A stretch of 64,000 bases of DNA from an uncultured Microbacteriaceae bacterium (GCA_947487835.1 CANKXX010000002.1:616094-680093); one strand, 5' to 3'; positions 1 through 8,482 are shown, numbered from the stretch's first letter. Made by a program: numbers and translations. The notes: generated by a model not told the origin, from the sequence alone.

Positions 1-304
1 CGAGGAGAGCCTCGCGGTCGCCGCGCAGCTCGGTCACACGGAGGGCGTCGCCTTCGGTCTCGAGGGTCTCACCGCCATCGCAGCGGAGGAGCGCGACGTT
101 CCCCGCGCGGGGCGCCTGCTCGGCGCATCCGAGGCCCTGCGGCGGCAGTCGGGCCTGGCGAGCGCCACCTCGTTCTCGTTCCATCAGCACTACCTGGCGC
201 CCCTGCTCGGCGGGGAGGAGTCGCCCGACCTGCAGCGGGTGCGCAGCGAGGGCGAGGAGCTGTCGATCGACGAGGCCGTCGTGTTCGCGCTCGAGGGCCG
301 CTGA
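1..304 (+). CDS. 3' end of a large LuxR/AfsR-like regulator (partial)
   Basis: An open frame enters from the left edge and ends at TGA 302-304, giving about 100 residues. The segment is Ala/Leu/Glu-rich and helical. It contains the string AARLLGA-like 'AGRLLGASEALRRQSG' followed by a conserved-looking end 'LSIDEAVVFALEGR'. Actinobacterial LuxR- and AfsR-type ATP-binding regulators commonly close this way, with a TPR-like repeat region in which a 'RLLGAAEALR' motif precedes an 'LSLEEAVALAL' end. No DNA-binding or ATPase part is in the window, so the regulator class is inferred from the tail alone. It could also be another tetratricopeptide ATPase. Confidence 0.55.
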   Translation, partial: EESLAVAAQLGHTEGVAFGLEGLTAIAAEERDVPRAGRLLGASEALRRQSGLASATSFSFHQHYLAPLLGGEESPDLQRVRSEGEELSIDEAVVFALEGR

Positions 305-447
305 CCCGAGACCGCTTCGCGGACCGCGGCTCTCACCGGGCATGGGCGGTCGACGGCTCGCGACAGCTCGTGACGGTGCGCGACAGGGGGGCCTCACGGT
401 GGCGGTAATCTGTCCCGAGTGACGGCAGCGGTGCGGGACGGCGGAGC

Positions 448-1857
448 GTGAGCGGGGAGACCCGCGCGAGGGCGACGGCGGTGCTCGTGGCCGCGGCACT
501 CTTCATGGAGTTGCTCGACGGCACGATCCTGGTCACGGCCGCGCCGCGTATCGCCGCGGACTTCGGCGTGCAGTCGGCCGACGTGAACGTCGTGATGACC
601 GCCTACCTCATTGCGGTGGCCTGCTCGATCCCGCTCGGCGGCTGGCTTGCATCCCGGCTCGGCGCCCGCGTGGTGTTCTGCACCTCGGTCGCGGTGTTCA
701 CGGTCGCATCCCTGCTCTGCGCACTGAGCGGCGACCTGGTCAGCCTGACCCTCGCGCGCGTCCTGCAGGGACTTGCCGGCGGCATGATGGTGCCGGTCGG
801 CAGGCTCGTGGTGCTGCGGAACACGGACAAGGCGGGGCTGGTGCGGGCGATCGCCGTGCTGACCTGGCCGTCGCTGCTCGCGCCGGTGATAGCCCCGGTG
901 ATCGGCGGCTTCCTCACCACGATCGCCGGCTGGCAGTCGATCTTCTTCGTGAACCTGCCGATCGGGCTCGCCCTGCTCGTCGCCGCGCTCCTGGTCGTGC
1001 GCGACGTGAACGCCCCGCCCGCGCGGCCCCTCGACCTCCCCGGGCTCGCCCTGTGCACGCTCACCGTGCTCGTGCTCCTCGTCGCGCTCGAGCTCGCGCA
1101 CTCGGGCCACCCCGTGCTCCCCGTGCTGCTGCTGATCGTCGGCCTGGCGCTCGGGGCGGCATCCGTCGCGTGGCTGCTGCGCCGGGCGAACCCGCTGCTC
1201 GACCTCCGGATCTTCCGCGTGCCGACGTTCCGCGTGACGAACTCCGGCGGCTTCGTGTTCCGCCTCGTGATCAGCGCCGTGCCGTTCGTGCTCCCGCTGC
1301 TGTTCCAGGACGGCTTCGGCTGGTCGCCCATCGAGGCGGGCATCGCCGTCACGGCGCTGTTCCTCGGCAACGTCACGGTGAAGCCCATCACCACGCCGCT
1401 GATGCGGAGGTTCGGCTTCCGCGCCGTGCTGATCGGTGCGGTGTCCGGAAGCATCCTTGCGCTGGCGCTCTTCGGACTGGTCGGTCCCGCCCTGCCGGTG
1501 CCGCTCATCTGGGCGCTCGCGTACGCGAGCGGCGCGGCGCGGTCGATCGGCTTCAGCGCGTACAACTCCATCCAGTTCGCGGACGTGCACGCCGAGGACC
1601 TCACCAACGCGAACACGCTGTCGGCCACGCTGTCGGAGCTGTCCGCCGCGCTCGGCATCGCGATCGCGGCCACCTCGCTGCGCTTCCTGACCGGCCCGGG
1701 TGAGGCGGCGGGGAACCCGCTGCTGGCCTACCACGGCACGTTCCTCGCGCTCGCGGTGCTGCTCGTGATCAGCCTGGTGAGCGCGGTCCGCCTGTCGGCC
1801 GACGCCGGGGACCACGTGAGCCGCGCGCCGCGCCCGGTGTCGCGCAGCCGGTCCTGA
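448..1857 (+). CDS. MFS drug/multidrug exporter, DHA2-like
   Basis: The 469-residue integral membrane protein has about 13-14 hydrophobic segments across residues 10-445. It shows the major facilitator signature of the DHA2 (14-TM) branch: 'LDGTILVTAAPRIAADFG' in the first segment (family form LDxTIVNVALP), 'GWLASRLGARVVF' as motif A after the second, and 'GLAGGMMVPVGRLVVLR' as the DHA2-type motif. These transporters export drugs or metabolites by proton antiport across the cytoplasmic membrane. The substrate cannot be told from sequence. The start is a GTG at 448 preceded by GCGGAG; no better start lies upstream in frame. It is followed after 26 bases by a nucleotidyltransferase-like gene on the same strand. 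Confidence 0.88.
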   Translation: MSGETRARATAVLVAAALFMELLDGTILVTAAPRIAADFGVQSADVNVVMTAYLIAVACSIPLGGWLASRLGARVVFCTSVAVFTVASLLCALSGDLVSLTLARVLQGLAGGMMVPVGRLVVLRNTDKAGLVRAIAVLTWPSLLAPVIAPVIGGFLTTIAGWQSIFFVNLPIGLALLVAALLVVRDVNAPPARPLDLPGLALCTLTVLVLLVALELAHSGHPVLPVLLLIVGLALGAASVAWLLRRANPLLDLRIFRVPTFRVTNSGGFVFRLVISAVPFVLPLLFQDGFGWSPIEAGIAVTALFLGNVTVKPITTPLMRRFGFRAVLIGAVSGSILALALFGLVGPALPVPLIWALAYASGAARSIGFSAYNSIQFADVHAEDLTNANTLSATLSELSAALGIAIAATSLRFLTGPGEAAGNPLLAYHGTFLALAVLLVISLVSAVRLSADAGDHVSRAPRPVSRSRS

Positions 1858-1883
1858 GCCGCGTCCGTGTTCGTGATGCGCCG

Positions 1884-2543
1884 GTGAGGTACGACCCCGA
1901 CGTCGACGTGTGGAAGCCGCTGCGCCCGGCCGAGGTCGCCGCGCTCCTGCGCGCCTGCAGCGCGCGGTGGTGGCTCAGCGGGGGATGCGGCATCGACGCC
2001 TGGCTCGGGCGGGCCACCCGCGAGCACGGCGACATCGACGTGAGCGTGCTGCGCGCGGACTGGACGGTCCTCGCCGCCGCCCTGCCGGCACGGCTGGAGC
2101 CGTTCGCCGCCGTGGACGGGGAGCTGTCCCCGCTGCCGGGCGGACCGGCGCCAAACGCGGTGCACAACATCTGGATCCGGGGCGCGGACACCGGCCGCTG
2201 GGTGCTGCAGGTGAACCTCGAGGAGGGCGACGACCGGGTGTGGCGCTACCGGCGCGACCCGACTGTCTCGCGCGCGTGGTCGCATGTGGTCGGAAGTGTC
2301 GGCGATCTGCCGGTGGGCAACCCGGCGGTGCAACTGCTCTGGAAGGCGGTCGCACCGGTGCCGAAGGACGCCGCCGACCTCACCGCGGTGCTCCCCGCGC
2401 TGACTCTCGAGGACCGCGCGTGGCTCGCCGGGGCCGTCGCCCGTGCGCATCCCGACTCGCCGTGGCGCGCGCTGCTCGACGAGGCGGCGAGCGACGGGGC
2501 CTTCGGCGGCCCGGAGCGTGACATCCGGAAGCTACGTGGCTGA
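1884..2543 (+). CDS. Aminoglycoside-type nucleotidyltransferase-like protein
   Basis: The 219-residue protein carries 'WWLSGGCGIDAWLGR' then 'REHGDIDVSVLRAD' near residues 29-60. This is the GG...G...H-x-DhDh arrangement of the nucleotidyltransferase fold seen in ANT(2'')/LinB-like enzymes. The Asp pair DID would bind metal and nucleotide. Relatives transfer AMP to aminoglycoside or lincosamide hydroxyls, but many chromosomal homologues have no proven resistance role, so drug modification is only inferred. The start is GTG 1884. The 3' end overlaps the convergent gene ending at 2532 by 12 bases. It may be co-transcribed with the upstream exporter. Confidence 0.7.
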   Translation: MRYDPDVDVWKPLRPAEVAALLRACSARWWLSGGCGIDAWLGRATREHGDIDVSVLRADWTVLAAALPARLEPFAAVDGELSPLPGGPAPNAVHNIWIRGADTGRWVLQVNLEEGDDRVWRYRRDPTVSRAWSHVVGSVGDLPVGNPAVQLLWKAVAPVPKDAADLTAVLPALTLEDRAWLAGAVARAHPDSPWRALLDEAASDGAFGGPERDIRKLRG

Positions 2544-2780
2544 CCCTCCTGGGGCCGGGACTGCGGAACGGCGCCCGACGAACAGCCAGGCGAGCGGCCC
2601 GAGCACGGGGACGAGGATCGCGACGAGCGTCCAGGCGAGGGACTGCGTCGGCGTCAGGCCCCTCGCCGCCCGAGCGAGCGACACCAGCGCGATCACCAGC
2701 AGCAGGGGCACGATCACGGCCGCAACGGTCCACGCGACGTCGTAGTCCGTCGGGACGAGCGGGTTGCTGGGATCAGGCAT
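2532..2780 (-). CDS. Small PLDc_N-domain membrane protein
   Basis: This 82-residue protein has two transmembrane helices (about residues 17-37 and 47-68). The second ends in 'ILVPVLGPLAWLFVGRR'. That pattern matches the PLDc_N (phospholipase D-nuclease N-terminal) domain, which occurs as a free-standing two-helix protein in many Gram-positive bacteria, here without a catalytic HKD motif. Its job is unknown; the domain is usually taken as a membrane anchor. It starts at ATG 2780, just downstream of the DUF899 gene (2789) and on the same strand, so the two may share a transcript. Confidence 0.75.
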   Translation of the reverse strand: MPDPSNPLVPTDYDVAWTVAAVIVPLLLVIALVSLARAARGLTPTQSLAWTLVAILVPVLGPLAWLFVGRRSAVPAPGGSAT

Positions 2781-2788
2781 GCCTCACC

Positions 2789-3586
2789 CTAGTGGTGGGA
2801 ATGCCGCGGGTGCCCGTCCCTGGGGGCGGCGTCGGTGGCGGCGTTGCCCAGGTCGTCATCGCAGCCCGCGCGGATGCGCGACCACTGCGCGGTCGGGCGC
2901 CCGTCCTGGCGCATCTGACCGCCGCGGGCATCCCAGTGCTGCGGCCAGCCCTCGGGGGAGTCCTCCCAGAACTCCTGCCTGCCGTAGACGGTGCGGTCGA
3001 GCAGCGCCCACGACGGGGCCATGATCTCGTTGCCGCGGCCGGTGGTCCAGTAGGTCTCGAACACGCGGTCGCCGCGCCTGAGGTAGCTGACGAGGGTACC
3101 GAAGCCCCGGCCGGCGGTCAGCTGGTCGAGCGACTCCTCGGGCACCGAGTACCAGGGCATCGCCCAGGCCATGAAGTCGCGGTACCGCGCGCTCTCCTCG
3201 TAGGGCCCCTCGCAGAACGTCGCGTATGTGACGTCCCGCGAGTGCAGGTAGGACAGTTCGGTGACGTGCGTCGTCGAGAAGGTGCAGCCTTCGCACTGCT
3301 CGGCGGCCGGCTGCCCGGTGTGCCACATCTGGAAGTACGCGATCAGCTGCGACCGGCCCTCGAACACCTCGAGCAGAGGTACTGGGCCACCCGCGCCGAT
3401 CACGGTCGCGGTCGCATCGACCTCCACCATCGGCAGCCGCCGCCGCTCGGCCGCGAGCGCATCGCCCGCCCGGGTGTGCGCCTTCTCTCTCACGAGGAGT
3501 TCGTCGATCTGCGCCTGCCAGGTCGCCCGGTCGGCGACCGGCGGAAGGGCTTCGTTGCCCGCTGCCGTTTCGGTCATGGGCACCAT
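2789..3586 (-). CDS. DUF899 thioredoxin-fold family protein
   Basis: The 265-residue cytosolic protein follows the DUF899 pattern. The N-terminus is helical ('LLVREKAHTRAGDALAAERR'). It is followed by 'LPMVEV', by 'LIAYFQMWHTGQPAAEQCEGC' near residues 80-100, and by a 'LSYLHSRDVTYATFCEGP' stretch. DUF899 proteins have a thioredoxin-like fold; the CEGC motif sits where a redox cysteine pair would be. No substrate is established. The C-terminus is unusual: it ends in a His-rich segment (residues 250-265) that might bind metal. GGAGG lies 8 bases before the first ATG (3586), which favours that start over the Met three codons later. Confidence 0.8.
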   Translation of the reverse strand: MVPMTETAAGNEALPPVADRATWQAQIDELLVREKAHTRAGDALAAERRRLPMVEVDATATVIGAGGPVPLLEVFEGRSQLIAYFQMWHTGQPAAEQCEGCTFSTTHVTELSYLHSRDVTYATFCEGPYEESARYRDFMAWAMPWYSVPEESLDQLTAGRGFGTLVSYLRRGDRVFETYWTTGRGNEIMAPSWALLDRTVYGRQEFWEDSPEGWPQHWDARGGQMRQDGRPTAQWSRIRAGCDDDLGNAATDAAPRDGHPRHSHH

Positions 3587-3632
3587 CTAGCCCGCCTCCG
3601 AAGCCGCGCGCAAGAGGCACGCGCGGGGTCTG

Positions 3633-4034
3633 CTACCGATTCAGCAGTTCGACCTCGGCGATGAGGTCGAGGCGGCTCAGCAGGAGGTCACCGGCACCCG
3701 CCATGCTCGCCAGCGCGTGCAGTGCGACGACCGCGGCGATCACCACGCACAGGACGACCTGCGGAAGCAGGGCCTGATCCGTGCGTCGCCGCCAGCGCGC
3801 GAGCGTGATCCCGAGCACGGCGAGTGCGGAGAGAATCGCGATGGTCTGACCCACGACGGTGGCGAACGCCATCCGGATCGCGCTGTCCACCGTCAGCGGG
3901 CCGTAGCTGTTGAGGAGCGCCGTGAGCAGGAAGGGGACGAGCAGCACGCCGCTCATCAGGATGCCGAGTCGGTCGATCTCGTAACGGCGGCGCACGGCCG
4001 TGTTGGGAGGCTCGTGCGCGATCGACGCCGTCAT
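3633..4034 (-). CDS. Hypothetical three-helix membrane protein
   Basis: The 133-residue protein has three hydrophobic stretches (about residues 24-44, 57-78 and 90-112). Its N-terminus is basic and cytosolic, and its acidic C-terminus ends 'DLIAEVELLNR'. I do not recognise a family. It lies alone between the DUF899 gene and the repeat cluster that follows the DUF222-HNH gene, on the same strand as both. Third-codon GC is high, as in its neighbours, which supports real coding. Confidence 0.6.
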   Translation of the reverse strand: MTASIAHEPPNTAVRRRYEIDRLGILMSGVLLVPFLLTALLNSYGPLTVDSAIRMAFATVVGQTIAILSALAVLGITLARWRRRTDQALLPQVVLCVVIAAVVALHALASMAGAGDLLLSRLDLIAEVELLNR

Positions 4035-4081
4035 GGGTCGACCATAGCGGCCGCAACGCGGCCGCGGGAGAAACTCGTTCC

Positions 4082-4244
4082 CGTCCCCTTCGACGCGCTC
4101 AGGGACCGTGTGGTGCGTCCCTTCGACAGGCGCACTGGACTCATATGGTGCGCCCTTTCCACAGGCTCAGGGACCGTATGGTCCCGAAGGCGTGCGAGCG
4201 CGCGGGGAGCCGACCCCACGGTCGCTGAGCTTGTCGAAGCGACG
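4082..4244. repeat. Repeat family A cluster: three direct copies and one inverted copy
   Basis: Three adjacent units of 33-35 bases (4082-4115, 4116-4150, 4151-4183) follow the pattern CGTCCCTTCGACAGGCTCAG, then GGACCGTATGGTG, with scattered changes. A fourth copy at 4218-4244 is inverted (GGTCGCTGAGCTTGTCGAAG). Each unit is an imperfect palindrome closed by GTCCCT/AGGGAC arms. The cluster sits just past the stop of the DUF222-HNH gene at 4267. Similar cores appear at 5737-5793, 11980-12005, 20297-20312 and 21820-21924. The inverted pair could also form a terminator-like hairpin for the nuclease gene. Confidence 0.8.
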
Positions 4245-4266
4245 CGACGTTCCTCGGGGGCGGAGG

Positions 4267-5655
4267 TCAGAACGGCGGTTCCTCCGGGAGCACCGCCTTC
4301 GCTCGGGTCGTCCGCCGGTCCGGCCTGCGAGTCGCGATCTGCGTCGCGGGTTCAATCTCGTACTCCCGGCCGCTCGGCGCGAGCCACCGCACTCTGCCGC
4401 CCCCGGCAGAGGTGGACGACCACCCGGTGTGGTGCTTGACCCGGTGATGCGACCGGCACAGGTGCACGAGGTTGCCGTAGTCGGTGCCGCCGCCGTACTG
4501 CCAGTCCGTGACGTGGTCCACGTCCGTTCTGGCGGCGTTCCGGTTGCAGCCGGGGAAGCGGCAGGTCTCGTCCCGCACTCGGAGCCAGGTGCGGAGGTCC
4601 TTCGGCACCGCGTACCGGTCCCGCCCAACCGAGAGCACCGCTCCGGTTTCGGGGTGGGTGAGGATGCGGGTGAAGCTCGGCGCGCGTGCTGCGATGCGCC
4701 GGGCGGTGTCCGCGTCGATCGGTCCGTACCCCTCGAGCGTGCCTGGATCGTCGGAGCGGCCGAGGAGAGTGAGCACCGGGACCGTGACGAGCACGCGCGG
4801 GCGGATGCCGACCCCGATCGGGGAGTCGATGCGCCTCGTCGTCCTGTCCTCCACAGATTCCGTACCACCCGCGACTCCGGGTGCGGGTGCCGCAGTCGTG
4901 CCGTCGAGGAGCAGATCGGTGAAGGCGTCGGCCATGAGCTGCGTCCGCGTCCTCTCCTCCCCAGGTTCGCCCTTGAGGCCCTCGGCGATGTCGCGCAGCC
5001 GGTTCGCGATGCCCGTGACCTCAACCGCGGGGAGGTAGGCGTTGAGCCACGCCATGCCGTCCTTCGCGGGGCAGGTCTCGATGTGGCGGTCCGCCACCGA
5101 TGCCTGGTGCCGCTCCTGGATGGATTCCGGGTGGAGGCGCTCGCGCAGCTCCCGGGTCGCCCGGTCGAGCTTGGGAACGGTGAGGTGCTCGGCCTTGGGT
5201 AGCACGGCCTCCTCGACCGCCGCCACACCCGCGGGCGGGAGGGTGGTGGTGTGGTCGATGAGGACCTGCGCGTGGCGGTAGCCGATCCGCCCCTGCCGCA
5301 GCGCTTCCTGGGTTGCGGGGAGGTCGTGCAGGAGGGCCTCGCTCTCGGCGATCAGCCGCTCGGCCGCCCGTTCGGAGACGCGCAGGGCGCAGGCGACCTC
5401 GGTGGTCAAAACCCGCCTCCCGGCGATCTTCGGGGACCAGCGCGGACCGCCGGTGCTGGGTACGGAGAGGTCGGTGGCCTCGGTCCAGAGGCGGGCGCGG
5501 TCGACGGCCTCGGCGCGGAGGGACTGGCCGAGCCGGATGATCCGCTCGGCCGCGGTGACGGCGTCGATCATCGCGAGGAACGTGTCGGTGGCCGCGCTCG
5601 GCGGCGGTGGTCCGTCGGGCGGGAGCGGGTCGGGTGCGGGGTGTCGTTCGGTCAT
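4267..5655 (-). CDS. DUF222 / HNH endonuclease domain protein (REP13E12-like), copy 1
   Basis: The 462-residue protein has an N-terminal helical DUF222 region (about residues 25-330) and a C-terminal HNH nuclease core 'TDVDHVTDWQYGGGTDYGN' followed by 'LVHLCRSHHRVKHH'. The His, Asn and His of the fold are all present, plus 'CRFPGCN' as the zinc-knuckle half. This family is expanded in actinobacteria and includes the REP13E12 repeat proteins of Mycobacterium tuberculosis. The biological role is not established. GGAGG lies one base before ATG 5655, an unusually tight spacing; Met29 is an alternative start. Family A repeats flank both ends (4082-4244 and 5737-5793), suggesting the gene and repeats move or are maintained together. 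Confidence 0.88.
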   Translation of the reverse strand: MTERHPAPDPLPPDGPPPPSAATDTFLAMIDAVTAAERIIRLGQSLRAEAVDRARLWTEATDLSVPSTGGPRWSPKIAGRRVLTTEVACALRVSERAAERLIAESEALLHDLPATQEALRQGRIGYRHAQVLIDHTTTLPPAGVAAVEEAVLPKAEHLTVPKLDRATRELRERLHPESIQERHQASVADRHIETCPAKDGMAWLNAYLPAVEVTGIANRLRDIAEGLKGEPGEERTRTQLMADAFTDLLLDGTTAAPAPGVAGGTESVEDRTTRRIDSPIGVGIRPRVLVTVPVLTLLGRSDDPGTLEGYGPIDADTARRIAARAPSFTRILTHPETGAVLSVGRDRYAVPKDLRTWLRVRDETCRFPGCNRNAARTDVDHVTDWQYGGGTDYGNLVHLCRSHHRVKHHTGWSSTSAGGGRVRWLAPSGREYEIEPATQIATRRPDRRTTRAKAVLPEEPPF

Positions 5656-5736
5656 GCCTCCAGGGAAAACCGGGCCACCGACACCGAGTCCGCTGTTCCT
5701 GTGGACAATGTGGGGAAATACGAGCGGGGCCTGTTG

Positions 5737-5793
5737 CGTCCCTTCGACAGGCTCAGGGACCGTGTTGCGTCCCTTCGACAAGCTCCGGACCGT
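5737..5793. repeat. Repeat family A: two direct copies upstream of the HNH gene
   Basis: Two copies start 31 bases apart. The first (5737-5763) reads CGTCCCTTCGACAGGCTCAG then GGACCGT. The second (5768-5793) has the same core with a one-base shortening in AGCTCCGGACCGT. Both share the orientation of the three direct copies beyond the other end of the gene. They lie about 80 bases upstream of the DUF222-HNH start, inside the region where its promoter would be. Confidence 0.8.
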
Positions 5794-5828
5794 CACGCGC
5801 GCCCTACGCAGGAGACGCGGGCGGCGGG

Positions 5829-7688
5829 TCAGCGGCCCGCCGCGTAGCCCTGGTTGCCGCGCGGATTCGCCGCCGCGCCCAGGAGGCCCGTCGCCGGGTC
5901 GCGCGTCACCGAAGAGAGGCGGCCGAGGGTCCAGTCGCCCGCGCGGGTGATGCGGTGGCCGCGGCGCTCGAGGTCGGCGAGCACGTCCTCGCCGATCCGG
6001 TCCTCGATCACAGCACCACCCGGCGTCCACGTGCGCGGCCAGAACGAGCCGGGGAACGACGTGGTGTGCAGGGACGGGGCGTCGATGGCCTGCTGCGGGG
6101 TGTAGCCGCCGACCATCGTGCGCAGCAGATAGAGCAGCTGCCACTGATCCTGCTGGTCGCCGCCGGGCGACCCCAGCGCGACGACCGGTTCGCCGTCCCG
6201 CAGCACGAGCGTCGGCGTGAGGGTCGTGCGGGGGCGCTTGCCCGGTGTGAGCGTCGACGCCGAGCCGGGCTCGAGCCACGTCATCTGCAGCCGGGAGCCG
6301 AGGCAGAAGCCGAGCTCGGGCACGGTCGGCGAGGACTGGAGCCAGCCACCGGACGGGGTCGCCGAGATCATGTTGCCCCAGCGGTCCACCACGTCGATGT
6401 GGCAGGTGTCGCCGCGCATGTCGCCGGTGGAGTCGACGGTCGGCTCGCCCACTCCGGCGAGGGACCCGCCACCCGCGTCGGCGAAAGCCGGGGGCAGGTA
6501 TTCCTCGCGCAGCGGCGGCCGGAACGGTGCGACGCCCTCGACGGCACCCGGCCGCACCTCGTGCGAGGCCTGATCGGTGATGAGCGCCCGCCGCTCCGCC
6601 GCGTACTCCTCGGACAGCAGGAGGTCCAGCGGCACGTCCGCGTCGCCGTAGTACGCGTCGCGGTCGGCCATGGCGAGCTTCTCGGCCTCGAGGATGGTGT
6701 GCGCCCCGACCGCCGTGGACGGGTCGAGCCGCTCGTCGTCGAAGCCGTCGAGGATGCGGAGCATCTGCAGCAGCACGGGCCCCTGACCCCAGGCGCCGCT
6801 CTTGGCGATGGTGTGCCCGCGGAACGTCGCCGTCGTCGCGGGCTCGTACGTCGCCTCGAAGGCCGCCACATCCTCGCGGCTCAGCACGCCGGCGTGGTCC
6901 GTGCCGGAGGAGTGCCGGTGCGGAGTCTTCAAGAACTCGACCATGGCCTCGGCGACGAAGCCCTCGCGCCACTCCCTTCGGGCGGCATCGATGCGCTCCT
7001 CACGCGATCCCGCGGACCCCGCATCACCATCGGCGTCGCCAGCAGCTCCGGAGCCAGCAGCACCGGCCGCCGCCACAAGGCGCTCCAGCGTGCGGGCGTA
7101 GGCCTCATTCCGAATGGGCTCGCCCGCGCGCGGCACGCGGCCGTCCGGCATCCACTGCTTCGCGGACGTCGGCCAGTGGTCGGTGAAGAGCGCCGACACG
7201 CCGGCGATGGCCGCGCCGACCCGCTCAAGCACCGGGTGGCCGTCACGGGCGTAGCCGATGGCGAAGGCGAGCACGTCCGCGAGCTCCCACGTGCCGTGGT
7301 CCCGCAGCAGGAGCAGCCACGCATCCACCGCGCCGGGCACCGCGGCGGCGAGGCCGCCCGACCCGGGGACGAGCTCGAGTCCTTCGCTCACGTAGTGCTC
7401 GACCGTGGCCGCGGCCGGCGCTGGGCCCTGGCCCACGAGCACGGTCGGCTCGCCCGGGTTCTCCGCCGTCACGAACACGCCGACCATGTCGCCGCCCGGG
7501 CCGTTCAGGTGCGGCTCGACGATGTGCAGCACGAAGGCCCCGGCCACCGCGGCGTCGAAGGCGTTCCCGCCGCGCTCGAGCACGGCCTGGGCGCTCGCCG
7601 TGGCGATCCAGTGCGTGGACGCGCTCATGCCGAACGTGCCGGCGAGGTCCGGGCGGGTCGTGAAGGCGGATGCGGGGGTGTAGGTCAC
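5829..7688 (-). CDS. Gamma-glutamyltransferase (Ntn hydrolase family)
   Basis: The 619-residue protein matches the GGT family over its whole length. The N-terminal part has 'AVLERGGNAFDAAVAGAFVL' and 'LNGPGGDMVGVFV'. The autoprocessing and catalytic threonine is expected at Thr428 in 'GDTCHIDVVDRWGNM', with 'TPGKRPRTTLTPT' and 'LGSPGGD' downstream. GGTs cleave gamma-glutamyl bonds and transfer the group to water or amino acids. Actinobacteria here make mycothiol rather than glutathione, so scavenging of external gamma-glutamyl compounds is more likely than glutathione turnover. There is no signal peptide. The start is GTG 7688, overlapping the hydrolase stop in GTGA, so the two genes are translationally coupled. 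An Ala/Gly/Asp-rich insert lies near residue 220. Confidence 0.88.
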   Translation of the reverse strand: MTYTPASAFTTRPDLAGTFGMSASTHWIATASAQAVLERGGNAFDAAVAGAFVLHIVEPHLNGPGGDMVGVFVTAENPGEPTVLVGQGPAPAAATVEHYVSEGLELVPGSGGLAAAVPGAVDAWLLLLRDHGTWELADVLAFAIGYARDGHPVLERVGAAIAGVSALFTDHWPTSAKQWMPDGRVPRAGEPIRNEAYARTLERLVAAAGAAGSGAAGDADGDAGSAGSREERIDAARREWREGFVAEAMVEFLKTPHRHSSGTDHAGVLSREDVAAFEATYEPATTATFRGHTIAKSGAWGQGPVLLQMLRILDGFDDERLDPSTAVGAHTILEAEKLAMADRDAYYGDADVPLDLLLSEEYAAERRALITDQASHEVRPGAVEGVAPFRPPLREEYLPPAFADAGGGSLAGVGEPTVDSTGDMRGDTCHIDVVDRWGNMISATPSGGWLQSSPTVPELGFCLGSRLQMTWLEPGSASTLTPGKRPRTTLTPTLVLRDGEPVVALGSPGGDQQDQWQLLYLLRTMVGGYTPQQAIDAPSLHTTSFPGSFWPRTWTPGGAVIEDRIGEDVLADLERRGHRITRAGDWTLGRLSSVTRDPATGLLGAAANPRGNQGYAAGR

Positions 7689-8482
7689 GGGGTCGTCTCC
7701 GGCTGGTTGTCGCGGAAGAAGGCGATCGCCGCCTCCCGGAAGTCGCGCGAGGTGGGCGCGTTGAAGTGGTTGCGGCCGGGGATCTCGAAGAACCCGCCCC
7801 GCGGTGCGACCGCGGCGAGCGCCCGGGACGCGTCGAGGATGTGGTCCTCGCTGCCGGTCGCGAAGAGCAGCGGCTGCGGCGGAGCGTTGTCCGGCCCGGG
7901 CTGCGGGCTGCCGCGCATGCCCTCGACGAGGGCGACGAGCGCCTCGAGGTCGTTGCCGGGCACCCGCTTGGCCATCGTCAGGTAGGCGCCGGTGAGCCGG
8001 TCGCTCACCTCCGTGCCGCTCTCGATGTGCCGCTTGGCCTCGCCCACCTGGAAGCGCTTGAGCGGGTCGCCGTCGGGGATGCCGCCGAGCACAGTGCACC
8101 TGATCCGGTCCGGATGCTCCCCCGCCGCGTGCCAGCCGACGCGCGCGCCGAGGGAGTAGCCGACGTAGGCGACCTCGTCGAGCAGGTAGGCGTCGAGCAC
8201 CTGGAGCACGTCGTCGACGAGCGTCGCCATGGTGTACGCGGACGGGCTGTGCGGCTTGTCGCTCGCGCCGTGGCCGCGCTGGTCGATGGCGAGGACGCGG
8301 TATCCGGCACGGGTGAGATCGCGGGTCCAGCCTGTGGCGTGCCAGTTCGCGAGGGCCGACGAGGCGAAGCCGTGCACCGCGAGCACGGTGGGCCCGCCGG
8401 CATCGCCGAGGTCGTAGGTGGCGATCTTCACGCCGTCGGGGGCGTAGACCATGCGGGGCGGCGGCGCGCTGGGAGTGGGCAT
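7685..8482 (-). CDS. Alpha/beta-hydrolase
   Basis: The 265-residue protein has the alpha/beta-hydrolase layout: oxyanion motif 'LAVHGFASS' near residue 35, 'IDQRGHGASDKP', nucleophile elbow 'VGYSLGAR' with Ser110, an acid after 'LLFATGSEDHILD', and the catalytic His in 'IPGRNHFNAP'. It resembles esterases or haloperoxidase-like hydrolases; the substrate is unknown. It precedes and overlaps the gamma-glutamyltransferase by four bases, so the pair is one operon. ATG 8482 is chosen because the family domain begins close to it; an in-frame GTG at 8500 would add six residues. A strong hairpin lies just upstream at 8510-8542. Confidence 0.85.
   Translation of the reverse strand: MPTPSAPPPRMVYAPDGVKIATYDLGDAGGPTVLAVHGFASSALANWHATGWTRDLTRAGYRVLAIDQRGHGASDKPHSPSAYTMATLVDDVLQVLDAYLLDEVAYVGYSLGARVGWHAAGEHPDRIRCTVLGGIPDGDPLKRFQVGEAKRHIESGTEVSDRLTGAYLTMAKRVPGNDLEALVALVEGMRGSPQPGPDNAPPQPLLFATGSEDHILDASRALAAVAPRGGFFEIPGRNHFNAPTSRDFREAAIAFFRDNQPETTP

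Noticed and set aside
394..1815. Long minus-strand open frame opposite the MFS gene
   Set aside because: Its translation is a His/Arg/Glu-rich polymer with no domain; the plus strand encodes a clear transporter with membrane segments and family motifs.
1884..2543. Calling the nucleotidyltransferase a drug-resistance gene
   Set aside because: The fold motif is visible but drug-specific residues cannot be judged by eye, and chromosomal homologues of this type often have no resistance role.
4082..4244. CRISPR array suspected from the short repeats by the HNH gene
   Set aside because: Units are adjacent without unique spacers of constant length, one copy is inverted, and no cas gene is near; an HNH domain in a DUF222 protein is not Cas9.
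5656..6972. Apparent in-frame extension of the DUF222-HNH protein to 901 residues
   Set aside because: The extension runs antisense-like through the gamma-glutamyltransferase gene in another frame and across the repeats, and is Arg/Ala-rich with no domain; ATG 5655 starts the recognisable protein.
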